From contig JAJRTR010000124.1 in assembly GCA_024278215.1 (NCBI GenBank), positions 1 to 64,000 of the forward strand: a DNA stretch of 64,000 bases. Direction: 5' to 3'. The notes below the pieces were generated by a model. The model saw only the letters and a list, made by a program, of their open reading frames with translations. It did not search any database and was not told the origin of the DNA. Position numbers and translations under genes: made by a program. How positions within the stretch are numbered: the stretch's first letter is position 1; each line of letters starts with the position of its first letter. Positions 25,781 to 35,247 of this stretch are shown here, in pieces. This DNA is from a bacterium (GTDB taxonomy: Bacteria; UBP15; UBA6099; JAJRTR01).

Positions 25781-28700
25781 TCACGGAAACGGCGTTCCGA
25801 ACTCGATTTCATTCTGTACCTGTACAGTGCCCTGGCACTGATTCGAATAATTGTAGGAGGAATCGACAGCATATATCCTGAAGTGGTAGTTGTCGTCTTC
25901 GACAACATTGCCGTCTTCGTCCCTGCCGTCCCAGGCCTGTGAGATTGTCTGTGGAGAAGCCGGGTCGGAAGCGCCCGCATAGCTCCTGTATAATGTGTCG
26001 TCCTTTTTGATCTCCATTTTCCATGACGATAATGCCGTGTCGTCCGCTATTTCAAATGTGATGGTTGTCGATTCCTCGCTCGGGTTGAAAGGCGATATGT
26101 CCGGGCCGTAACCCGGTGACGTGCAGTCCACCGTCGGTTTCGTTGTATCCGTGATTGCACCGCCGAACTGGAATGTGAAATCCGCGGCGGAACCGCTGTA
26201 TTCGCCGTCGAGATAATTTGCGGGTGACGCTTTGTCGGCAATGGACTGGCTCGCGGTTACAGTTATCGTCGTGGCTGACACGCTGTATGGCGAAGTATCC
26301 GGCTCGAACGCGGCGGTATATGATGAATCGTCATAGGTCCACGTACCGGCGACGGGCACGCCGCCGTCTGTTACAGAGAAAAAAGAAGAATTCGGTGACG
26401 GGGCGAGGTCCACATCTTCACTGAATACTATTTCTATTTCACTGAAGTTGGAACTGACCTTGCCCGCAGGTGAAAACTCGGTGACAAACGGCATTTCCGT
26501 GTCGACGCCGATGTCGACGTAAACCGTGTCCTCCGACAACAGTCCAGTAGTGCTGACAGCCGTAACCTCCGCCGTGCCGGGCGTGGTGCCGGACTGCAAC
26601 TGGAATTGTATAACGCCGTCCGACGACAGGACAATCGGTCCGTCGACGATTGTACCGAGTGTTGTCGACAGTGTATAGGAGGTTCCGTCGGGTATGGCGG
26701 AGCCTGTGCAATCGAGTATTTCCTGCGAACGTATTGTGGCGAAGTCTGCGCCGTCGGCATCGAGTTTATCGGGACTTGCCTGGAGAATTGTTTCCCTGTA
26801 GTTGTTTGACACTCTGACAGTGGTAGCCGCCGTGTCCGAGTCGATGCTGTCGTCATAAACTATGAGCGTAATATTATAGGTATTGGCGACATTGAATGTT
26901 TCGGGCGATGGATCGACTGTATTTATCTCATGGCCGTTCCCGAAGTTCCAGAACCAGTGAGTTAAGTTGTATCCTGAATTGGGGTAGGAACTCGCGGCAG
27001 TGAAATCGACAGAGCCGCCGGGGCAGATGTCGGTCGAGCCGGATTCGAGCGTGATAACAGCGGTTATATTCTGCACGGCGACAGCAGTTGCTGTGAAATC
27101 GACCGTAAGAGAGCCGCCAGCGTCGGCGTGCAAAGTATTTGTGCCCGGTGTCGCCCCCAGTTCCCATGCGCCCGGTGCCACCTGCCCGTTCGCACCGGTT
27201 GTCTGCACTCCGTCTGTGACGCTCCCTCCGCCCGCTGTCGCGGTGAACGTAACTGACACGCCCGAAACAGGATTACCGTAATCATCCACAACCCTGACCG
27301 TCGGCACGGTGGCCACCTCTGTCGAAACAGCTGCTGTCTGGCCGTCGCCTTCGACCTTCGATATCGCCGCCGCCGCACCTGCCGATACATTGATGCTGTT
27401 GCTTGTGCCTTCGAGCGTTCCGTATCCGATTGTGAGATCGACGGAGCTGTTCGCTTCGTACAGAGTCACCTGGTCGGTAGCGACGCCGGACACGAAGGAG
27501 TTGTCCACAATCGACGGCGCTGTCGTGTCGGGCGCTGCGTTCGCTCCGGAGAACGATACCGTCGTCGCTCCGGGATCGTAATCGGCGACAGTATTCCCGA
27601 GGTTGTTCTTCGCCGTGACGACAACATCGAACACAACTCCCGCGGTCTGCGCGTAGCCCGTTGTGGGAACAACAGTAAAATATGTCGCCGTGAGTGCGTT
27701 TTGCGTTATTGTAATGTCTTTAGATACAGTCGGCACGCTGTTGCTTACAGCGGTTACCGTGTAGTTCCCGGCACCGGTGCCGGCAGTGTACTGTGCGGTT
27801 GCGTTTCCGCTTCCGTCGGACACATCGCTTGCGTCGACAGTTCCGGCACCCGCGGCGGTCTGCACAGAGAAGTCCACCGTCTCACCGGCGATGGAGCAGT
27901 CCCCGGCATCCAGAATCCGCACCTGTACATTCACCGTGCTGCTGCCGTCCGCGTCGACGGAGAGCGCGCCGCCCGTCTGGTTTATTGTAGCGGGCAGAGC
28001 GGCGGTTTCATGTATAAGCAGCGAATCCGAAACCGCCGGGAACGCGGTAGGATAGGCGGTTACAGTCGAATCGCCGCAGGCCGTGCCCGCCGTGTATGTA
28101 GTGGCGGCGACACCCGATGCGTCAGTGTCGGCGGTAGCGGGTGAAACGCCGCCGTCGCCCGGCGGGGCGAGGTCGAATGTGATCTCTATTCCCGCCTGCG
28201 CGTTATTGCCGTAGTCATCCACCGTTTCGACCGAAACAGGGGCTGTTGTCGCGCCGTCGGCATCTATCGTTATCTCGTCCAGCGATAAGGACGTAATCGA
28301 AACCGCCGCCGGGCTGCCCGCCTCTACGCTGATATTCGATGTTGTGTATCCTTCAATTGTGCCGTACCGAACCCCGATTGCGACACTTTCGACTTTATAA
28401 AGTGTTACATCTGCTGTTGAAACACCGTTGGTGAATGCACCGCCCACGGCAGAGGGCGAAGTCGAGTCCGGTGCGTCCGACGCGCCGAGCAGTTCGAGTG
28501 CGGACGCGCCGGGATCGTAGCCCGCGACAGTCGCTCCGCCTCCGTCTATCGCTGTAATAGTGACGGTGAAAACACTTCCGGCTGTCTGTGAATACGAATC
28601 CGGGACAACATTAAATCCTGTGGCGACGGAGGCGGTTTGCTGGATAGTTATGTTCGTATTAACAGATGGAACCGAATCGCTCTCGGCGACTACGTTGAAG

Positions 28701-31700
28701 CTGCCGCCGTAGGTGCCGGCGGTATATGACACAGTGGCAATGCCGGATGAGTTTGTAACGGCTGTGGCGGCAACACTCCCCGCACCGCCTGCCGGTGTGA
28801 CGGAGAAATTCACAGTTTCATTCTCAACGGGGCATCCGCCCGCGTCGTCTGTCCGCACGGAAATGGCTACGGAGCTCACACCGTCGGCACTGACACTGTA
28901 CGGGCCGCCCGTGTCGGTTATCGAAGCGACAACAGCGGCGGTTTCGTGAACAATTATCGTATCGGTTAACGCCGGGTATGCCTGCGGGTAGGCGGTAAGT
29001 GTTGTATCTCCACATGCCGAGCCGGATGTATATAAGGACACAGCAGTTCCGGAGGCATCGGTGTCGGCGGTTGCGGGTGAAACACTGCCGTCGGCGGGAG
29101 TATCCGTCTCGAATGATACAGACATGCCGGAGATGGAATTACCGTAATCGTCGTTCACTACCGCGGAGAGCGGCAGTTGTGTCGCACCGCCGTCGGCATC
29201 AATTGTCGTCTCATCGGCCCCGCCAGTTGTAAATAATATTGTTGAAGGAGCGGCGTGCGCGACATCGACCGGGCTGCCCGCGTATCCCACGATCGTGCCG
29301 TATCGCACTCCAGGTGTGATCGTTTCATCCTTAAATAGTGTAACCTGTATCGTGGCGACTCCATCGACGAATGTCCCGTCCACAGCGGAAGGCGGAGTCG
29401 AGTCGGGTGCGTCCGAAGCGCCGAGCAGTTCGAGTGCGGACGCGCCGGGATCGTAACTGGTGACTACATTACTGTTTGCGTCGAGCGCGGTGACGGTAAT
29501 AGTGAACTGTACACCGGCGACCTGGCTGTAACTGCCAGGTTCCACCCTGAACTGTGTCGCGACCGACGCAATCTGCGTCACTGAAATGGATGTGGACACG
29601 CCGGGCGCGGTATTGCTTACAGCGTTAATGGTGAAAGTTCCGGCATCGCCGCCTGCCGTGTATACAGCGCTCGCGACGCCGTTCGATCCGGTCTGCGCCG
29701 ATGCCGCGACACTTCCCGCCCCGGCTGCCGGCACCACTGTAAAGTTGATTGTTTCACCGACCACCTCGCAGCCGCCCGCGTCTACGGCAACCACTTCCAC
29801 GGGAATGGTCGACGAGTTGTCGGCGGACACTGAATACGACGGCGAACCGGCTGTGAGTGTCGAGGGAACCGCCGCCGTGTGCGTTATCACAAGTTCGTCG
29901 GCAACAGATGTATTTGACTGCGGCCACACGCCCACTTTGCCGGTGCCGCACGAAAGACCTGCTGTGTATTCCGCAGTTGCCGCGCCGATCGAGTCGGTCG
30001 TAACAGTCGAAGGCGACACGCTCCCGCCGCCCTGCGTCACCTGTATTACGAGCGAAGCGCCGGACACTGGGTTTCCGTACTCATCCACGAGGCTGATGTC
30101 CACCTGTGCGGTGGAAGCCCCGTCCGCGGCCATCGTGACGGATTCCGTACCGCCGGATGTTATCGAAATCCCATACGGGCCGGCGTCCGACACGGTGATC
30201 TGCTGTGATGTTCCCGTGATGCCGTCGACCGCCTCCGTAACAGTGACAGCCGCCGTTTCAGCTTTATACATCGCGACCTGCACGACGGCCACCCCGCCCG
30301 CGCCTGCGGTAAACGTGTCGGCGACACTCGTCTGCGATGGGTACAAAGGCTGTGTTCCGTCCGGCGAATCGCTCACGCCTGAGAACGCGAAAGACTTTCC
30401 TGCGGCATCATAAGTTGTAACCGAATAGCCTTCGGAGTCAATGGCGGTAATCGTCAATTCCACATTCTGACCTGCCGATATATCTGTCTGCGATGCAGAC
30501 ACGTCGAATGAAGCCGGTGTCCACGGGTCGAGTTCCACATCGACAGTGAGTACCACCATCGGCGATGTGCGGGGCGCGGCAATAACAGTAGCGGAGCCGT
30601 CAGTAAGACCGGCGGAGAACACTGCCGCAGCCAAGCCCGCGCTGTCTGTTGTCGCAGTGCCAACGACTGTGCCCGGCCCGCTGGACACATTCAGGTCGAC
30701 TACTTCGTTTGCAACGGGACAGTCGCCCGCGTCTTTCACGAGCATTTGAATTGTCGCCGTGTCCCGCCCGTTCGCGGTGAGCCGCGCCGGTGTGTTGTTA
30801 AGTGTCAGAGAGGCGGGTATCGCCGGTGTTTCCGTTATCGAACTCGTTGTACGTATCGTATCATCACGATAGACATAAGCCTCGACCTCGACCTGTCCGC
30901 ACGCCGATCCAGCCACATAATATACGGAGCAGCGGCCTTCTTCATCGGTTTCACAATCTGTTTCTGTAAGCCGCCCGGAACCGTTTTTGAGCACGAAATC
31001 TATGCGTTCGCCATAGGCGTCGTTGCCGCCGGTGTCGATAGCGAGCGCCTCGAACTCGACACGCGACTGCCCGTCCGCCCGCGTTTCGCTCGACGCGGCA
31101 GTCAGCTCGATGCGCGATATGTCATATCTCTTTTTAATTATTGTGAGTGTGCCGCCGACGCCCTGCGAATCCAGCGGTACGGCTTCAATCTCTATGTCGC
31201 CTTCTGGCCATAATATCTCGACAACCGTTTCCGCCGCGCCCGCCGAATCCGTCGTGACGGTTTCCTGCCGCGTTTTTCCATCCTGTTTTGCCGTGATCAC
31301 GACATCCGCACCGGAAACACCGTTACCGAACCTGTCCAGTACGGCAACAGTGACACGCACCTCATCCTGCGCCCCAAGATAGACTTCCTGCTGGAACGCT
31401 GAAAGCTCGACAGACGCGGGCGGCAGGGGCAGAAGCCGGACCGTTGCCGGAGCTGACAGGTTCTTCCCTCCGCATTCGCATATTGCAGTGATGTTCACGA
31501 TTCCTGGTTCCGAATCCGGAGGGAACGACAGGGAGGATGTATATCTCCCGCCTCCCGCGTCGACTGCCGTGCCCGCAACGCCGGTGTCCGCAGTAAACAC
31601 GACATCGAACCCGCTTATCCCCGCGCCTGTTTCGTCCGCGATGGTCGCCGTTAGTGTAATCGTATCGCCGGGGTACACATCCTGCGCGGAAGCAGTGACG

Positions 31701-33334
31701 GATAACGCGGCCGGTACCGATGTCGGCGAGGATTCTTCTCCCGCCGACTGTCCTGTCGCGCCGGATTCAGCAGCGGGCGTATCTTCCGATTTTATGCTTG
31801 TGCCCGGCATCTCCGCCAGGGTTTCCACCTGTTTCCATTTGACGATTGCCCGCACAGGCTCGATATCCGGCCTGTCAGGCACAGAAAACTCGATTCCAAT
31901 CCTGCCGCCGTCCCATTTGTCGGGAGCAGTGTACTCAAACCGGAATCGTGATCCGGCTGCCTGTGGAGGTCCGATTTCGCCGGTGTCCGGTGTCGCAATG
32001 AGTGTGATATCAGTTTCAATAACACCGGTTTCAGTCTCTGCCTCCACCGTGAACATTACTTTTTGTCCGGGCGACACTTCGGCGGGCGCTTCGACAACAG
32101 ACAGTTCGACAGCAGGCGGTATAACTTCAACGAAGGCGGTTTTCGATTCGATAATCTCTCCGCGTCCCGGCCCGGAAGGCACTGAAGCCGAGAACCCGAT
32201 ACTTCCGTCCGGCGCGTCTGTCGGCAGAACATATTTCAATGAATAAGTTCCATCGTCACGTTCTTTCGCGCGGCCCGCGAACTCGCCGTCCGCAAATATA
32301 TCGACAGCCGCCCCATGATAGGGATTTCCCAGCGTGTCCTGTGTCCTCACCGTGATTGCAATAATACCGCCCGGCACGGCGGTTGTTTTGTCCGCCGAGA
32401 TGTCCAGCGCGGCGAGCGGCGGTGGTTGCAAGATAATCTCAGCGCGCCTGGAACGGTCTTGAATGTAAGCGACAATTTCTGCCCGCGAAGCGCTGAAGAT
32501 GGGCGATGCAGTGAACCGGGCACGGTATAAGCCGGTGGCAATTTCTGTGATCTTCGAGCATTCACCGGTGGAACATTCGAGGCGCAGGTCCGGTGCAGAT
32601 TTCGGCGCGCCGTTCTCTCCCACGACAAACACGTTCACAAACGATCCGGTTTCACCCGGTTCGAGTTCGTCGGGGAATGCCTGGACCATGAACCACAGGT
32701 TTTCACCGGCAGGGATATCAATGGGATTCGTAATCTTCGCCCTGCCTTTTTTCACCACCAGGCCGATGCGGTGAATATCAGGCGTGACGGGTATTTCAAG
32801 GTCGTATACCCCATCGTCGCCGACCCTCAGCCTTTTGCCGATCAGTTCACCGTCCGAAGTGCCGAAAAGCACCGCGCCGGGTGTTGTCCTGCCGTTGAGC
32901 TTCAGGTTCGAATACACAGTAACCACACCTGTTGCAGTGACCGGCATATTATTGTCCAGAGCGGAAGCCATAAGCAGGATATGGCCCGGCAGAGGCGGTT
33001 GCTGGGCGGGGACATCGAGCAAGGCGGTAAAGTCAGTCGCGGACACCTGTTTCAGTAGAGACAGCCTGCCCCTGTCGGCGGATAATGTCGGAACAGATGC
33101 CTCGCCCTCTGTCCCGAAAGGAAGTTTTACGGTTATCTTGACCTGCTGGTCCCTGCCCGCTTCAATAAGTTGCGGATCGTATTCTATCTCGATAGCCGAA
33201 GCAGCAAGAACCATAGAAAACAGCAGCAGCAGAACACATGCAATTTGAATACAAAATCTTTTATGTGCAAATAATATTCTCAAGAAAATAAAGTGCATTC
33301 CCAATTTTTTGAAGGTCTTAGATAATGATACCAT
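25781..33334 (-). CDS. Giant surface protein with Ig-like (Big_1-type) repeats, PKD and FlgD-like C-terminal domains
   Basis: A 2,517-residue exported protein. A hydrophobic signal segment (IACVLLLLFSMVLAASA) is followed by some 20 or more Ig-like domains of the invasin/Big_1 type, recognisable from the repeated DxYGNPVSGxxV and TDxxGxAxxxYTAG patterns. Residues in the middle form a three-domain super-repeat of about 312 residues, present about four times (DNA about 27.1-30.85 kb). Near the C-terminus are a PKD domain (WFWNFGNGHE), a Big_5-like domain (FSEIEIVFSEDV) and a FlgD-like Ig domain (AWDGRDEDGNVVEDDNYHFRI). There is no visible LPxTG, barrel or transmembrane anchor. The start at 33334 lacks a clear ribosome-binding site; an ATG at 33298 is possible. 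It is probably a fibrous adhesin or surface-layer component. Confidence 0.85.
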   Translation of the reverse strand: MVSLSKTFKKLGMHFIFLRILFAHKRFCIQIACVLLLLFSMVLAASAIEIEYDPQLIEAGRDQQVKITVKLPFGTEGEASVPTLSADRGRLSLLKQVSATDFTALLDVPAQQPPLPGHILLMASALDNNMPVTATGVVTVYSNLKLNGRTTPGAVLFGTSDGELIGKRLRVGDDGVYDLEIPVTPDIHRIGLVVKKGRAKITNPIDIPAGENLWFMVQAFPDELEPGETGSFVNVFVVGENGAPKSAPDLRLECSTGECSKITEIATGLYRARFTASPIFSASRAEIVAYIQDRSRRAEIILQPPPLAALDISADKTTAVPGGIIAITVRTQDTLGNPYHGAAVDIFADGEFAGRAKERDDGTYSLKYVLPTDAPDGSIGFSASVPSGPGRGEIIESKTAFVEVIPPAVELSVVEAPAEVSPGQKVMFTVEAETETGVIETDITLIATPDTGEIGPPQAAGSRFRFEYTAPDKWDGGRIGIEFSVPDRPDIEPVRAIVKWKQVETLAEMPGTSIKSEDTPAAESGATGQSAGEESSPTSVPAALSVTASAQDVYPGDTITLTATIADETGAGISGFDVVFTADTGVAGTAVDAGGGRYTSSLSFPPDSEPGIVNITAICECGGKNLSAPATVRLLPLPPASVELSAFQQEVYLGAQDEVRVTVAVLDRFGNGVSGADVVITAKQDGKTRQETVTTDSAGAAETVVEILWPEGDIEIEAVPLDSQGVGGTLTIIKKRYDISRIELTAASSETRADGQSRVEFEALAIDTGGNDAYGERIDFVLKNGSGRLTETDCETDEEGRCSVYYVAGSACGQVEVEAYVYRDDTIRTTSSITETPAIPASLTLNNTPARLTANGRDTATIQMLVKDAGDCPVANEVVDLNVSSGPGTVVGTATTDSAGLAAAVFSAGLTDGSATVIAAPRTSPMVVLTVDVELDPWTPASFDVSASQTDISAGQNVELTITAIDSEGYSVTTYDAAGKSFAFSGVSDSPDGTQPLYPSQTSVADTFTAGAGGVAVVQVAMYKAETAAVTVTEAVDGITGTSQQITVSDAGPYGISITSGGTESVTMAADGASTAQVDISLVDEYGNPVSGASLVIQVTQGGGSVSPSTVTTDSIGAATAEYTAGLSCGTGKVGVWPQSNTSVADELVITHTAAVPSTLTAGSPSYSVSADNSSTIPVEVVAVDAGGCEVVGETINFTVVPAAGAGSVAASAQTGSNGVASAVYTAGGDAGTFTINAVSNTAPGVSTSISVTQIASVATQFRVEPGSYSQVAGVQFTITVTALDANSNVVTSYDPGASALELLGASDAPDSTPPSAVDGTFVDGVATIQVTLFKDETITPGVRYGTIVGYAGSPVDVAHAAPSTILFTTGGADETTIDADGGATQLPLSAVVNDDYGNSISGMSVSFETDTPADGSVSPATADTDASGTAVSLYTSGSACGDTTLTAYPQAYPALTDTIIVHETAAVVASITDTGGPYSVSADGVSSVAISVRTDDAGGCPVENETVNFSVTPAGGAGSVAATAVTNSSGIATVSYTAGTYGGSFNVVAESDSVPSVNTNITIQQTASVATGFNVVPDSYSQTAGSVFTVTITAIDGGGATVAGYDPGASALELLGASDAPDSTSPSAVGGAFTNGVSTADVTLYKVESVAIGVRYGTIEGYTTSNISVEAGSPAAVSITSLSLDEITIDADGATTAPVSVETVDDYGNNAQAGIEITFDLAPPGDGGVSPATADTDASGVAATTYTAGTACGDSTVTAYPTAFPAVSDSLLIHETAALPATINQTGGALSVDADGSSTVNVQVRILDAGDCSIAGETVDFSVQTAAGAGTVDASDVSDGSGNATAQYTAGTGAGNYTVTAVSNSVPTVSKDITITQNALTATYFTVVPTTGYAQTAGVVFDVVVTAKNNLGNTVADYDPGATTVSFSGANAAPDTTAPSIVDNSFVSGVATDQVTLYEANSSVDLTIGYGTLEGTSNSINVSAGAAAAISKVEGDGQTAAVSTEVATVPTVRVVDDYGNPVSGVSVTFTATAGGGSVTDGVQTTGANGQVAPGAWELGATPGTNTLHADAGGSLTVDFTATAVAVQNITAVITLESGSTDICPGGSVDFTAASSYPNSGYNLTHWFWNFGNGHEINTVDPSPETFNVANTYNITLIVYDDSIDSDTAATTVRVSNNYRETILQASPDKLDADGADFATIRSQEILDCTGSAIPDGTSYTLSTTLGTIVDGPIVLSSDGVIQFQLQSGTTPGTAEVTAVSTTGLLSEDTVYVDIGVDTEMPFVTEFSPAGKVSSNFSEIEIVFSEDVDLAPSPNSSFFSVTDGGVPVAGTWTYDDSSYTAAFEPDTSPYSVSATTITVTASQSIADKASPANYLDGEYSGSAADFTFQFGGAITDTTKPTVDCTSPGYGPDISPFNPSEESTTITFEIADDTALSSWKMEIKKDDTLYRSYAGASDPASPQTISQAWDGRDEDGNVVEDDNYHFRIYAVDSSYNYSNQCQGTVQVQNEIEFGTPFP

Positions 33335-33394
33335 ATTGGAGACAAAATAATGAGTTTTTTGACACTTTATATATCTGAAATGAAGTCGCGTGAA

Positions 33395-33530
33395 AGAGCC
33401 CCGGCAAGCGAGTGGTGAGGGAGCGTACTGCTGGTACGTGTCCCATCCCGAGTTGCCGACGCGACGCGGTAGAGTGGTTGTTATCGAGATTTCCCGGATT
33501 TCCCGCAAAGGAAACCGGGGAGCGCGAATG
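33395..33530. repeat. R2 long repeat, copy 2
   Basis: Matches the interior of the 11.6-kb copy: GGCAAGCGAGTGG, GGGAGCGTACTGC, ATCCCGAGTTGCCG and GAGATTTCCCGGATTT appear in the same order. Its R2 terminal hairpins are degenerate. It lies between the start of the giant gene and the stop of purH. Confidence 0.55.
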
Positions 33531-33531
33531 G

Positions 33532-35112
33532 TTAGTGCCTGAAGTGCCTGATGCCGCTCATGCAGAGAGAAATGTTATGTTCATCGCAGGCGGCGATGAT
33601 CTCCTCGTCGCGCCTTGCGCCGCCGGGTTCGATAATTGAAGAAATGCCGTGTTTGGCAGCTTCGTCGATAACATTCCTGAACGGCAGGTAAGCATCTGAA
33701 GCGAGTGCAGCGTCCACCGCTTCATCACCGGCATTTTCGAGCGCGATCTTAAGCGAGTCGAGTCTTTTCATCTGGCCCGCGCCGACGCCCAGTGTGCGCG
33801 AATCCTTGCAGATCACAATAGCATTCGACCTCACATGCTTGCAGACTTTCCAGGCCATCACGAGGTCCGCAAGCTGCTTCCTTGTCGGTTTGCGTTTTGT
33901 CGACACTTTGATCTGGCCTGAATCCGCCACCAGGATATTATCAGTGTCCTGCACTACGATACCGCCCATTACGCTCCTGATGTCCAGCGCGCCGGGCTGC
34001 TTTACCCATTTTTCCTTATTGATCTTCAGAACCCTCATCAGGGCAGCCTTACTCTCGTTCTTCAGGAAATTCAAGGCGCCGTCGGTGAAGCGAGGCGCCG
34101 CGAGCACTTCGATGTGCGGGTTGAGAAGCTCACGCGCGGTTTTTTTATCAAGTTGCGTATTAACAACGACCGTCGCCCCGAACGCGGCGACCTTATCCGT
34201 GTCGCGTGCCCGGCAGTATGCTTTAAGTATTTCCTTGTCGAGCGCCACACCCGTTGGATTCCCATGCTTGACGATAACTGCGCCCTCTTTCTCGAACTCG
34301 AGGGCAATCGACAGCGCGGAATTGAGATCGCACAGGTTATTGTATGACAGATGCGGCCCCTTCAGGAGCTCGAGGTCGCAGAGAGAAACGCCCATGGGCC
34401 GCACATCCCTGTAAAATGTTGCCCGCTGGTGAGGGTTTTCGCCATATCGCAGGTCCATGTGTTTTATGTACTTCAGGAAAATGACAGGTGTCGCGAATTT
34501 CTCTTGTTTATCTGCGTCTTCGCGGGCGATGTTGTTGTACTTATTTATATTGTAGTCGGACAGCCTCTCGAAAGCCCTGGCAGCATAGCCCCTGAGTTCC
34601 CCGGCAGGGATATCGCCACCGGTTGCCACGAAAAGTTTCCTAAAGTCTTCATATTGATCGGCGGAAGTTATGACGGCAACGCGGTCTTTATTGCCGGCGG
34701 CGGCTTCTATGAGGCAATCGATACCGATGCCCCTGTCTTCATCCATATTTTTAGTATCTTTTGTTTTTCCGCTGGTTTCTATTTTGTCTTTCGGCACCAG
34801 GTGATCCGAAATCAGCAAGTCGATCGGTTTACCGCCCGCATTAGTGAGCGCTTCCATTTCCTGATCGTTTTCCGGATCGACCGTTAATGCGAAATATACG
34901 GTTCTGGACATCATTTTCAGCCTGTTTCCGAATGCGTCCTGGGGACCGGTCATCTCGACGATGTCTTTGACTGCGGCACCCGCTTTGTCCAGCACCTTAC
35001 ACGTACCTGTCGTAGCGTATAACTCGACATCATGCTTTGATAGAAATACCGCAAGGTCCGCCACCCCCTGTTTATCTCTCACTGTTATCAGAGCAGTCTT
35101 GATCTTCGCCAT
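33532..35112 (-). CDS. purH: Bifunctional AICAR formyltransferase / IMP cyclohydrolase with divergent N-domain
   Basis: A 526-residue protein catalysing the last two steps of IMP synthesis. The formyltransferase part is well kept: RYGENPHQR (222-230), LSYNNLCDLNSAL (255-267), VKHGNPTGVA (281-290), SNAIVICKDSRTLGVGAGQM, SDAYLPFRNVID, IIEPGGARRDEEII and the C-terminal GIRHFRH. The N-terminal cyclohydrolase domain has the MGS-like fold start (IKTALITVRDKQGV, LYATTGTCKVL) but lacks the usual DGRVKTLHPKIHGG motif; FGNRLKMMSR (61-70) stands there instead. Cyclohydrolase activity is therefore not certain. The start at 35112 has GGGAG seven bases upstream. It follows purM and a histidine phosphatase gene. 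Confidence 0.9.
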   Translation of the reverse strand: MAKIKTALITVRDKQGVADLAVFLSKHDVELYATTGTCKVLDKAGAAVKDIVEMTGPQDAFGNRLKMMSRTVYFALTVDPENDQEMEALTNAGGKPIDLLISDHLVPKDKIETSGKTKDTKNMDEDRGIGIDCLIEAAAGNKDRVAVITSADQYEDFRKLFVATGGDIPAGELRGYAARAFERLSDYNINKYNNIAREDADKQEKFATPVIFLKYIKHMDLRYGENPHQRATFYRDVRPMGVSLCDLELLKGPHLSYNNLCDLNSALSIALEFEKEGAVIVKHGNPTGVALDKEILKAYCRARDTDKVAAFGATVVVNTQLDKKTARELLNPHIEVLAAPRFTDGALNFLKNESKAALMRVLKINKEKWVKQPGALDIRSVMGGIVVQDTDNILVADSGQIKVSTKRKPTRKQLADLVMAWKVCKHVRSNAIVICKDSRTLGVGAGQMKRLDSLKIALENAGDEAVDAALASDAYLPFRNVIDEAAKHGISSIIEPGGARRDEEIIAACDEHNISLCMSGIRHFRH

Positions 35113-35168
35113 TTGAAACTCCCGGTCTGCCGCGTTCCTGTGATGTGCGGCTTGATTATTTTCTTTAG

Positions 35169-35191
35169 CCCGCATTTGTGAAATATGCGGG
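35169..35191. repeat. R2 solo hairpin upstream of purH
   Basis: CCCGCAT (35169-35175) pairs exactly with ATGCGGG (35185-35191) across a 9-nt loop TTGTGAAAT. It lies in the short gap between the histidine phosphatase stop and the purH start. Confidence 0.6.
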
Positions 35192-35194
35192 TTA

Positions 35195-35240
35195 GAGCCG
35201 ATTTCAAAATTCTGATCGCGCTGCAAACATAATTTGCAAC
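35195..35240. repeat. Internally deleted R1 element
   Basis: Only the two ends of R1 remain: GAGCCGATTTCAAAATTCTGA, then ACATAATTTGCAACTGGCC, joined by about 10 bp. The roughly 130-bp core is absent. It directly follows the R2 hairpin and no target duplication is visible. Confidence 0.55.
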
Positions 35241-35247
35241 TGGCCCT

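Noticed and set aside
33335-33508. N-terminal extension of the giant Ig protein to 33508
   Set aside because: The extension reads through the R2 repeat and would hide the signal peptide.
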